From Rhynochetos jubatus (taxonomy: Eukaryota > Chordata > Aves > Eurypygiformes > Rhynochetidae): DNA of 64,000 bases. The DNA is taken from the NCBI GenBank assembly GCA_027574665.1, contig CM050655.1:15867170-15931169 (forward strand). The letters are read 5' to 3'. A program made the translations under genes and the position numbers. Below the pieces are notes generated by a model that saw only the letters and a list, made by a program, of their open reading frames with translations, did not search any database and was not told the DNA's origin. This document shows, piece after piece, positions 37,801 through 48,800 of the stretch (position 1 is the stretch's first letter; every line of letters begins with the position of its first letter).

Positions 37801-39910
37801 AATGTTTAAAAATTACAACAGATTCCTTTATATTTCGAAGGCTGTCTGATTCCTGCTGTGAAAGCTTAATGTCGTTGCAGTTGATGGAGAGTTGTGGCTG
37901 TTTCACTACACAGTTGACTAATGCCTGTTTAATGGATTGGAATGGTCAACAAGTGTCAGATAGAAGAACTAAAGGTTAAGTTAGGAGTAGGGTATTTATT
38001 TCCTTTTCTGTTGATATGCTGTCAGTTACATCTTAGAAAGAATGGTGAAGGGCAATGAGACGAGAACTTTTAAATACAAAATCTGCAAAAACCAGTAATA
38101 AAGTAAAATACAACGCCAAAAAGAAAACTCCCAGAACATCATAGCAGAAAGAGTTGCAGCTGGAGTTCACAGTTCAAAATTTCTTGCTGTTTCATTTGCA
38201 TTACAGCCCACCTGGACTCATAACAAAATTTGTTTGAGTGTTAGGGAATAAACAAAATCTAAGTAAAAATAACTGCATATAGAGTATTCAAGCTTCCTTA
38301 TGCAGACATCAAGCTTCAAGAATTCACAAGAAAACAACAGCTGAAGGTATCTATCTTGTCTAACATCCTACAGTGAGTTTCAAGTAAGCCTCTCCAGTGC
38401 AAACCCAAAAGAAGCAGTGTTAGAAACCACATATTTAATTATATGGAAAACTAAATATAGGAGGATTCTATGCAATACCAAATTAAAAAGGCACACAGAT
38501 GTCTTTCTCAGCCCCACGTTGTTTTCCTAGAATCTGTTTATCTTCAACACTAACACTTCTAAATTATTTACCCACTAGAGCTTTCAAATACAGAATTCCT
38601 GGAAAGACAGGCCAGCATTTAATAATATCATGCTTCTGTTTAAATTGGTATTTGTTTATTTATTTAAGAGTATATTTATTGGAAAATATATTCAAGAATT
38701 CTGGCCGAATCGACAGAACTAATTTTGTTCTCTGATAAAGTGATTGTTAAACCGCAAATTCTAATAAAAAAGCATTCAATATGGTGCACTCTCTATCCAG
38801 ACACTACTCTGCAAGTTATTATAGAGATACAGACCAGAAAATGTCCTCCACCTCTCAGTTACTCCATTACCTATAGTGGGGATACTGAGCCTTCAGCACC
38901 AATTGCTTTGCTCTACTTATCCTGTTACACTGAGGTGTTTACAAACAAGGACATAGCATGCCAACTTCATCACTTGGAAGAGAAGCTCAGGTATTCTACT
39001 GCGATACACACTTTGATGTGCTTTGAGGATAAAAATCCATAAATATTGCTTTCATTTTTAGACTTCACAACCAAACAGCTACAAAACTCAAATTACTTCC
39101 ACACAGACACCAATATGAAACAAACAGATTTCTCCTGTCCCTCTTTCTTTAACTGAAGACTTTCTATGCTGAGCATTCCTTCACTAGAAAACCATCAAGT
39201 CATCATCAGCTGTGGTTAAATCAAAATGAACACTTCATTTAGAATAAAAATTACAATGAAATTAACTTAATAGGACAAACTTTTGAAGTCAGCCCTGGCA
39301 GAAACACAGTTACAATTTACAGTCTGAGATTAATAGCTAAGAAATGAAACTGCAAAGGTAGATGTTTGTTGGCCTTCCAACTTTTAAAAGTTTTAATGGG
39401 TGAATTTTAAAAAGAAAAAAGAAAAAAAATTAAATCTGTCTTGGCAAGGCTTGATGTACCGGGTCTCTTTTTTTTAAAAGCTTGCGATGCAATCAAACCA
39501 AACAAAAACAACAAGACCAGTGAATCTCTGTACTCAGTAACATAGCCAAATCATAGATCATATATTCACAATATGGAGAAAGATAAATCTAAACCTCAGG
39601 TATGCTTTTTATTGCTTGAATTAAAAGAAAAGTCAAACTCAGGATCCACATCTGCATTTAAACTCAAGTTTTGACAAATATGAGAAGAGTGGAGCAGGGG
39701 TGATGCCTGGTTAAATGCAAACAAGATGCCTACAGAGAGCTGGGTTTTGTGAAATTTCCATTTCTGTACATCATCAAGACACAAAATATTAGGAATTTCA
39801 CACCTGAATTCAAATCAAGTTTATATCTAATCTGATAATTTCTATCAGTCATCTCATTTGTTTATATATTCAAAATACACAGGAAACCAGGATACAGGAA
39901 TCATTGTTAC
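34846..39910. other. unassigned noncoding DNA
   Basis: Unique AT-rich sequence with no exon, RNA gene or recognised repeat. A small palindrome (AAGATGA, two bases, TCATCTT) lies near 36114-36129. Open frames at 37697-37906 and 38725-39042 show no domain pattern. Confidence 0.7.
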
Positions 39911-39916
39911 CTAGAC

Positions 39917-40185
39917 AATAGACAGAGAGGAAGAGGGAAAGTGCATCACCAAGAGGCCCAAGCGAGCACAAAAAAGAGAGGGCGAGTGGGAGGTGTGAGA
40001 TGGAGAGAGAGAGAGGATGAGCAAAAGTGAAAGAGAGAAAGCATTCAGGCAGGTGAAAGAACGCACGAGAATGAGAAAAAACATGCACAAGAGGGTGAAA
40101 AGGAGAGAGAAGAGGAAAGGGGGAAGCTGCAGAGAGGGGAGAGAAAGGAAGGGCAAGAGTAGGAAGAATTAAAGGCACTTGAGAG
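39917..40185. repeat. GA-rich polypurine tract
   Basis: Roughly 270 bases strongly biased to G and A on the plus strand, including a perfect GA run near 40003-40014 and irregular GAGAAA, GGAAGG and GAGGGTG units. Unlike the tract at 23921 it keeps several CpGs (AAGCGAGC, GGCGAG, ACGCACGAG). The minus-strand frames through it are Leu/Ser/Pro-rich artefacts. Possibly a degenerate GA minisatellite. Confidence 0.85.
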
Positions 40186-40429
40186 GCAAGAAGGTATTTT
40201 GATAAACTCAAATTAAAAGTTTGTCTGATAGAGCCAGATATAAATTACACATCTTCTATATCCAAACCCCAGTTCCTTAATGACCGTCTCTACTTGTGGC
40301 ATGCAGCCAAAATGATGAAAGGAGTCATGTGACCCCAATGGACTGGTACCCAGTTTTACTGAGCTTTACACACTGCCTATTTTCTTTATTTCAACTCAGA
40401 ATGGTTTAGATTCAGCCTTTTTGGTTTAG
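40186..40429. other. short unassigned spacer
   Basis: Unique sequence between the GA-rich tract and the AT-rich degenerate repeat. No feature recognised. Confidence 0.6.
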
Positions 40430-40700
40430 TGATTTCAATATAGTTCAATCTGTTACATTTTTATTTGATTCAATCCATAACATTGTTATGTTTTATTCAG
40501 TTCAGTACACTTTCTAATCAATTCTCTTATCTGTTTTATTCAATTCATTACAATGTATATAATATGCTATGTTTTATTTATTTCAGTATGAGGTATATCA
40601 ATTTTGCTGTATCTTACATTAAGCCTTCAGCATTTTATATCCATTTCTTCATGTTACGTCCATTTTCTCATGTGTTCTACCACACATTTTATCCATTTTG
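40430..40700. repeat. degenerate AT-rich irregular repeat
   Basis: Loosely repeated phrases of the type GTTTTATTCAATTCA recur at about 40455, 40490, 40533 and 40570, then CATTTTATATCCATTT and CATTTTATCCATTTTG at about 40630 and 40685. Spacing is irregular (about 30-60 bp), so it is an old decayed tandem array or chance low complexity. It ends some 150 bp before the 3' end of the CR1 copy at 40854. Confidence 0.4.
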
Positions 40701-40853
40701 ATACGGTTTTACAACCTGCTTCTAACTTTTTTTACAGCATTTGTGTGGTATTAATGTGATTTCTTTTTCACCTGCTCCTGCATTAACTTTCTGTAAGTTA
40801 CCTCATATTTAAAGAGCTATGAGGTAAAATATAATGTGGTTACTAAGTATGAA

Positions 40854-41522
40854 CATAGAATCATAGAATGGTTTGGGTTGGAAGGAACCTTAAAGATCAT
40901 CCAGTTCCAACCCCCCTGCCATGGGCAGGGACACCCTCCTCAGATTGCTCAAAGCCTCATCCAACCTGGCCTTGAACACTTCCAGGGAGGGGTCACACAC
41001 AGCTTCTCTGGGCAACCTGTTCCAGTGCCTCACCACCCTCTCCATGAAGAACTTCTTCCTGATATCTATTCTAAATCTACCCTATCTGAATTTAAACCCA
41101 TTACCCCTTGGCCTTGTCACTACAGGCCCTTGTAAAAAGCCACCCTCCGGCATCCTTGTAGGCCCCTTCAGGTACTGGAAGGTGCTATAAGGTCTCCCCG
41201 GAGCCTTCTCTTCTCCAGGATGAAGAAGCCCAACTCTCTCAGCCTGTCCCCATAGCAGAAGTGCTCCAGCCCTCTGATCATCTTCACGTCCTCCTCTGGA
41301 CTCACTCCAACTAGTCAATATCCTTCTTCTGTTGGGACCCCCATACCTGGGCACAGTACTCCAGATGGGGTCTCATGAGAGCAGAGTAGATGGGGAGAAT
41401 CACCTCCCTCGACCTGCTGGCCACTTTCTGGGCTGCCAGTGCACACTGCTGGCTTATGCTGAGCTTCTCAGCAACCAACACGCCCAAGTCCTTCTCCTCA
41501 GGGCTGCTCTCAATTCATTCAT
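40854..41522 (-). mobile_element. CR1 non-LTR retrotransposon, 5'-truncated copy
   Basis: A minus-strand CR1 LINE copy. Its 3' end is exact: two perfect octamers CATAGAAT at 40854-40861 and 40862-40869 (ATTCTATG on the minus strand) followed inward by GGTTTGGGTTGGAAGGAACC. Reading the minus strand, it covers the C-terminal part of ORF2: the region near 41290-41220 translates as [17 protein letters not shown], then EKRRLRGDL, and near 41060-40930 as HWNRLPRE and [12 protein letters not shown]. In-frame stops and frame changes lie between these segments (around 41080-41190). The 5' truncation is near 41522 within the conserved QCAL-like region. Its 3' tail differs from the copy at 33712, so it is a different CR1 subfamily. 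Confidence 0.97.
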
Positions 41523-44285
41523 GTACAATTTAGTGTTTAACTTTATAAAGAATGATTCCTAGAAGACACCATGTTGTGCTGTTGAATGCATTTGAATTGT
41601 GTCTGAATTTCTAAATGTCACATTCAGTGGGAGTTAAAACTATAATATTTCGAAAACTATTATATTTCACCTTCATATTTCCTATGCTCTTCTCTTTATT
41701 GAATTTAAGGAATAAAAAGTGAAATTCCATTTCATGAGGAAATAAAACAGTAAACTCCAAGCATTTACAGAACATAACTCTTCGTTTAAAGAACAAATCC
41801 TGCAAATCAGGATGTGTGAATTTGAAACCATTCTGGTTTTTATTCTTTAGATTTGAAATACTAGTAAAATGTAGATTCCTCTTTTCCTGTATTTGTTTCA
41901 TTTTGGGGAGGAAATTCTGCACACATGAGTAGAAATTTTAAATCTCTGCATCTCTATTAAAAAGCATTTGAGATTCTAACAATAATTTGACCTGAAAGAC
42001 AGAGGTATAAGAAACTATTAAATATAAACATGATTATTAAAAACTATGATGTTAATAATTAAAATCTGCATAAAATCAAAATTAATTTGCCAAATGAGCA
42101 GAAGATGAACTTTGGCCTTATCTGCAGCTATGTCCCTGGAGTTGAGAATGAAGGTGCACTGTAAGACCACCAGACTCTTAAAGCAGAGGTTGCTTTTTCC
42201 TATGTCTTTGCATAATATGAAACAGTTGCACGTATTACTTCTAACAAATGGCAAAGTACTTCCTGCTTTATATCCATCTGGCTTGCCATTAATCATCCTG
42301 GGCCATGCCACAAAGTGGACTCCATACTGCTCTTTCTCTATCCCAAATTATGCTTTTCCATGTTTAGCACATGCTGTTTCCCTCTTCCTGGTAACTGACT
42401 GCCCTGCTCATCAAAATGGAGCAATTTAAGTTATCAATTTTTACACAGTCTGTCCTCTTCTTAATTTAGCATATTAGAAAAGTTTCCTTTAATTACTCCT
42501 CACAGATAGGTTGGTGAAACGTGATATATATTGCCCTGTGGACAGAGATGATGAAATGTGCTAAGAACTGCTGTAAAGAAAGCCCACTGCTCCATCCATA
42601 CCTCCCACAGAGGTTCCAACTCCCCAGCTGCTCAACACCTGAAAAGCCACGTTACTGTAGAGACCCACAGATATCTGCATGTTGCTGTGCCAAGAAGCAC
42701 GTTTACTTTCAGAGCTGCTGACCTGGATCATCCAGAGAATTTTCAGCCTCCCAAAAGGGAGGAGGATGACTTGAGCCTCTTTCCTTTACTCACCATACAT
42801 TATACCTCTCCTCTCCTATTTCACCTAACTACTGCATGATCTAGCTATCAAGAGAAACAGAGAAAGGGCAAGTCCTTACAGAATATATATTGTGTTTCTA
42901 CTTCCATTCTAAATTCAGTCTGTGACAGTTTGTAAGACAATGTCAGTCTTCTAAAAGCAGCCAAGATTCCAGCAGTTCAGTCTTTTCAGGTTTGTTGGAC
43001 AATGTTCATGATGTTGAAACAAATAATTTCATAGACATTTAACTACAGGAGATTATTTTATACCTGTGCAAAGGCTCAGCATGTGGACCATGTAGTACTA
43101 AAAATTGGTTTGGGCTTTTGCTTGAGAGTTTAAATAATGCTCAGGTCTTGTACTAGTGTGACCTTCACAGGAATTAACACTTTCTACTTACCACAAGTAA
43201 CATAACACTTCCTAAGTTTTCATATTTCTGAAGAGAGAGGTGAGAGAAGAGAACTACATTCTTTTTATAAGACACACATTAAAGCACCTCAAAAAATACC
43301 TGCTCCCCCAACTCTTCATTCTAATATATGAAAAAAGTAGTTTTGGTTTGATCAACATATTTTTCAGCTACAGATGTTTAACACGGGTGTATATAAAAGT
43401 ATCATCCAGAATGTAGATTACATTACACTGTGTGGAAATTTTGGCATTCAGCTAAACTACAGTACATCTGTAGATACTCCACTGAATTTACTCTAGTTTT
43501 GCAATGAATGGCGAACAACGAAGAGCTGGGGCTGTGCATGTGATTTACATGTCTTCCATATTAGAATATAATGTGCAACGCTGATGTGATACATTTGGGA
43601 TTGTATAATATGATACCCATGATCTGGGATAACATTAATGATTCTAATTTTATGTATTCTTTTTATTTTTTAAAAAACGTGTGCATGTGTTTGCATAAAC
43701 ATATAATCTGCATGCTCTGATTCTGTGCATCAGTTTTCAAACCAGGGCAAGAATTTTTACAGCTGACATCCAAACCATTCAAGCATAATTTATAATGGAA
43801 GTGCTGACACTAACCTAACTATGGTGGCATGAGCAATGCTTATACGAAACAAAAAAGCAAAGGTTCCTCAAAATAGACTACACAAAGTTCAAAATTCAGA
43901 TCAAAAGCATACGAACCTGAAATAATTTTATTGATGACTGTATTCTGTGAACTCAAACAATCCAAAGGAGGATTTTGAGAATCATGACCTTTAAAGTTTT
44001 CTTTGTAAAATTAAAATTCTGCAGAGTTTCTAGCCTAACAGCTCTTATTTGTATTTGCAAAACCTATATGCCTTTTTTATAGCACACATTGTGCTTATTG
44101 GTATGCATGGACACATTCTAATATTGTCCCCCACAACAAAAGCCATCATTCTGGCAAAAGGAGGCAGGAAAATCTAACACTCTCCTACCATGACCAAGAT
44201 GGTAAGAGCTGCTGCAGTTGCCAAATGCGATACACAAAACATTTAATTTATAATAGTTAGAACTTGGCCCTTGACCAAGCCCAAA
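41523..44285. other. unassigned noncoding DNA
   Basis: Unique sequence with no supported gene. The part at 42100-42840 is less AT-rich and open in two plus-strand frames (42112-42429 and 42558-42839), but neither shows a known domain or a convincing exon boundary. A GTG/CATGTG-rich patch lies near 43677-43700. Confidence 0.65.
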
Positions 44286-44289
44286 GAAC

Positions 44290-45060
44290 TATGTCTTATT
44301 TCACTTGCTCTTGAATATGTCTCTTTCAGAGATAAATGACTGTGCTGTTTGCCAGTTCTCTCCTCTGTTTGGCGTTTTGTTTAGCTCTGCTTGTGACAAG
44401 CCAAGAGTTGATGCATCTGCTTGAATGTGTAATATACATCTTTGGTCAACTTAGCTTTTTTCCTTGACAATATTATGTCAAACAATCACATCACAACTGG
44501 CTCTGATCTCTTTGTTGTTAGCTAATAAATTAAAGAGTATTTATTATCTGCAATCCTTTTTTCCCTTTTAATGGTGACACATTTGTGGTGAATTACAGGG
44601 CAGCTTTATAAACTAGGCTGTGGGCCAGTATCAGCCCCTGCGTTCATGTGAATGTTCCCTCTCCCACTTGGCCTCCCAGCCTGGTGGTAAATCAAGGCAG
44701 CTGTCACAGCACACTAAGTTAGTGTGCGTCATTGGGGAGAGCAGGAAGCGTTGGGGGTATAATTCTGTCCATCAAACTAATATGTTATATCAGTAGCTTT
44801 GTAATCTTCTGCTATAAGTTATGGGAAGTGACACCTAAGAATTCACTTTGAAAGCAATGTGTTCCTCAGACTTTAAGCCAAAACAGACCCAATCTGCAGC
44901 AAGAGTTCCTCTGTTTATACGAGCGGATTTGTAGCAGCTAGCCGCCCCATCGCTATCAATGCAGCAGTATTTTACACATTCCACTGCAAGCCTCTCTCTG
45001 TTTACAGTCTTTGCAGCCGAATTTGTAAACTTTTAAAACATGATTTCTTCCCTTCTTCTT
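44290..45060. other. candidate conserved noncoding element cluster
   Basis: A long block of high-complexity sequence with SOX-like CTTTGTTGTT (near 44510), homeodomain-type TTAATGG, MEIS/TGIF-like CTGTCA and short self-complementary elements: GCTGTCACAGC at about 44700-44710 and GCACACTA/TAGTGTGC arms at 44709-44727. A CpG-bearing stretch at about 44920-44955 (ACGAGCGG, GCCGCC, ATCGC) follows in otherwise CpG-poor DNA. No open exon. Looks like a developmental enhancer; this rests on motif pattern only. Confidence 0.35.
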
Positions 45061-45239
45061 TTTTTTACCCTTGCTTTAACCTCCAGTAGCAAGATAGATA
45101 AATACACTCCTTGAATGTTATCATGACAAAGTGAACTCCTGACAGATAGGAATGAATGGGAGACCTATTTCCCTTGTCCATACCCCCTTCAACCTTTGCC
45201 TTGACAAATGTGGGAAATAGCCGTGCAGGACAGCAGAAG

Positions 45240-45259
45240 AATACACACAGCACTATGAT
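45240..45259 (+). repeat. 20-bp exact direct repeat, copy 1
   Basis: AATACACACAGCACTATGAT occurs here and again, identical, at 45790-45809. Similarity stops sharply at both ends of the 20 bp. The period is exactly 550 bp. Confidence 0.95.
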
Positions 45260-45789
45260 AGGAATGTCAGCTTTTTTGTTAAATGTTCACATGATACTGA
45301 AAGAAATGAGTGAAGATAACCTTAAATAGGAAGTGTGTTTTCTAAACAGCTTCACAGAGATCCAATTCACACTGTATCTCCCCTAAAAGGACAGCTTATT
45401 TTCAGTGACTATTTTTAATGCTTTTGAAGACCAACAAAAGAGGAGCTTGGACTCAATTAAGTGTTTTTGTGAGGTGTGATTTGATCTGAAAGAAGCCTAT
45501 GGGGCATCTTCAAAGAGTCTAAATCAGACAAGCATGTCCCACAACCCTAACATGCTGAAATCAAAGATGTACACTAAAGACATTAAATAACTGTACACTC
45601 TTTGCCAAACTATTTTAAAGAAGATTTAGTACTAAAGCCCACAGAATTTTGCTTTGATAATCTTTGTAATCAATAGTAAATGTTAAAAAAGGACTAGAAA
45701 ACAGTACTCTTTTCATCCTTAAATCTAATTCCAGAGACTATTACAATATAGGAAGCACTTCTTAGGACAATCTAACTTCACTTAGTCTT

Positions 45790-45809
45790 AATACACACAG
45801 CACTATGAT
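45790..45809 (+). repeat. 20-bp exact direct repeat, copy 2
   Basis: Second copy of the 20-bp word at 45240-45259. The 530 bp in between (45260-45789) has no terminal inverted repeats, no poly(A) or poly(T) at either edge and no coding frame of note, so the pair looks like a target-site duplication without a recognisable element. Confidence 0.95.
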
Positions 45810-48800
45810 CATCTCATCAAACATTGATCCAGCATTTTAAAACATATTCAGGACAGTTAGAGAAACTTCCGATTCCATTAATCTGTGCAATATACAAATG
45901 CTCGTTTAACTTTCCTTTCAACGTCAACTTGAAAATCACTAATGATATTTCACAGGATCACATGGCATACCACATCGCCTAAAACCTTCAGAAACCTTCT
46001 GTTTAATAGTATCAGGTCTTGTTCACATGCTTTAAAAATTTGAAAATGTGTATGTCAGACTTGGTTAAACATTAATAAAATGAAACATTTTATCTTGAAA
46101 GTAATCTACTTAGAAACCACATTTCTTTCATCTGTTCATCCCAGATAATTAAAACAGCACTGATTTGGGGTATTTCGTCCTTAATAAAATTTCAAAAATA
46201 TATTTCAAAATTTTCTTCTGCTTGTAACCACCATGATCTGAATAAATCTGTCTAGTTAAAAAAAGTCTAATTAAACCCACAGTTAATGGGATTTCAAATA
46301 AAAAAAGATTCATTGTCACATGAGATGCAGGAAATTGTAATTAACATGTTTGCACCAATCATCATACCCTACATATTTGCAGTTGATGGCAAGACAGTAG
46401 GCTTTTCCAGTGCTATGTTTTTCATGTGGTGTTTATTCACTTGGCCCCTGCCTGCTGTACTTCCATCTCACTTTTTTTATTTTAAGGTAGAAGGTCCCTC
46501 TTTCACTGCACAACCTCACAACTAGGGTGCCAAAAAATATTTCTAATTCACTATTTACCTGTGACTGAGGAGTTTAAAAAAAAAGCTTTGTAGAGATTCT
46601 AGGTCTAGACTGCAACATTATCTCCATTATTTAGAGGGCTGCTGCACTGATGGCTATTTTGCTAGAAATCATGCCTTCCACCACATCCCTTCTTTACATG
46701 ACCCATTCAACACAGAGGTATATGCCAGAATTAAGATAGCATTTATTAGGTCTTGTTCTGTGCTACAAAGATCTCAAATATTCACCACCACATGGTTAGG
46801 AAATGGACTTGTAGCTGTAAAGCATTGCCCATAACCAACTATTCCCTCAATAAAGTATCCAGTGATTTAATAGAGCATGAAGAAACAAGGTCTTGTACTT
46901 CATGGTTTTTCTGCAGAAGCAGCTAAAAATGTAATAGTTTTAGCCCCTCTCCCAGGAATATATCTCTCAAAGACATTCTACAAATACCTCTGCTGAAGAC
47001 AGACCGTGAAAGCCCAGATCCTGCAAACACCTGGCATTAAGAATGAAGGAAAAATATCTCTGATCTCTTGACTGATCAAGAACAACTCCCTACAGACAGA
47101 AAGGTAAGGGCTAGACTTTGGAAACCATGCTCAAAGATTCAATAGACTCCTTCCCTCTACACCGGTTCAGACTTCCCTGAACAAACCTTCTTGCAGCTGC
47201 CGAGGACTAACCCTCAGGTAAATTTATTTGACAAAGTACTGTAAAAAACAGAATCAAGCATTTGTGGTATTTTTCACAGTCAAAGGTATTTTTTCCCACC
47301 TGTGACTGCTGACTAAGGTGTTTGTTCTGAATATCTCAAGTGCAGCCCTGCCAGTCTAGCCATTAACACATTCATTGCTCCCCACTGCTGGATAATAACA
47401 ATATTTCTCAAGTCACCTACAAAAATTATAGCAGTTGCACCAGGTTGGCCACCTGAGATTTGGCAATGAAATAGCTTGCTCCTGCTTTCATGAGTACTCA
47501 TGTAAAGCTATATAAAAATTCATCTAGAGTTCAAAGTATATCAGAGAGACTGACTGTCAGCACACAAAGCTAACATTTGGACCGAATCATCCATCACTAG
47601 CTAAGCACTCAGAAACCAAGTAAAGCACATTTTATATAGACTGGGAAGAGTCCTGCAACTTTGCCACTACATGACCTCCTAAAACCAAATGTCACTGCAT
47701 TCATCAGAAAGCTGTTGGCTTTTTCCTTCCTCTATGCACACGCTTGGACTACAATTTTTAAAGAGGGTAGGAGAGCTGAACAGTCAAATTGCACTGAAAA
47801 TGAGCACAAAGTGGACAGCTTATCCACTTCCCCTCTTTTGGAATTCCTTGCATTCACTTCTATTTAGCATTTGCAGCAGAAATGAATGCCATACAAAAGA
47901 GTATTTTCAAATTCATTAAGTACATCAAATAAGTGTAAGAGTATGTCTGACACGAATTTGCACAAACCTGATCCAGCATTTTAGAAATAAAAAAAATATG
48001 GTTCCAGCTAATGCAGACTCCAAAATCATGTTCCTTGAACAAGCCCTTTGACCACACAGACTTGGTCACTCAGTCTATACTTGATAGGATTTGTCCAGCC
48101 TTCCGTGTTAAACAAGTCTTAAAATTCTGCAGTCTAAGGTAAAAATATGCTAAATCTTAACCTAGAAAATATTGCAAATCTCAACTACTTATAAGGCACT
48201 TGGTTTTTCTAACTCATAATGGAGGATCTACTTATATCATTTAGCAGTAAGACAGGACTACAATCTGGTTTTGCGACAGAGAGAAGAATGTTAATTAAAA
48301 TTAATTTTTAACGCATCTTATATGTGTCTTCCTAGAGAAAAAAAATTTTGCTTTTTTCTTCCAATACAAAGCAAAAATTATGACCTGAGCCAAATTTTCA
48401 TTACATTTTAAATAGTTATTAACAATGGCAGTTCCTCTAGCTATTATATGTATTTAATAAATCTGAAGTCAGTAACACTGAATTATGTTACCTAACCATT
48501 CTATGTAAGACACTGCAAAACAAACATTCAGTGAAAAATTTCATATCAAGTGATGATAAAAATTTCTCATAATGATAAATATGTTTTCATTTCATGGCCT
48601 TCTTTAACAGCTCTTTCTCAATGATACTGATTTAAAGAAGTTGTCAATGAAAATTTCTTCAGCAGTTCTAATGTTTGAATTAGATGTTAAAATTCATACT
48701 ACAAATTCATAATAAGAGATGACAATGTTCAGCACCACCAGTGAATAATTTTCAGGACACATTTCACTATGATTTTCTAAATCTAAGTAGGTTTTTTTCT

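Noticed and set aside
38725..39042. 105-codon plus-strand open frame
   Set aside because: No recognisable motif, membrane pattern or exon context; treated as chance.
39870..40211. 113-codon minus-strand frame, Leu/Ser/Pro-rich
   Set aside because: It is a translation through the GA-rich tract; low-complexity artefact.
46286..46525. 79-codon frame with a hydrophobic stretch that could look like a membrane protein
   Set aside because: AT-rich codons produce hydrophobic runs by chance; no family signature and no gene context.
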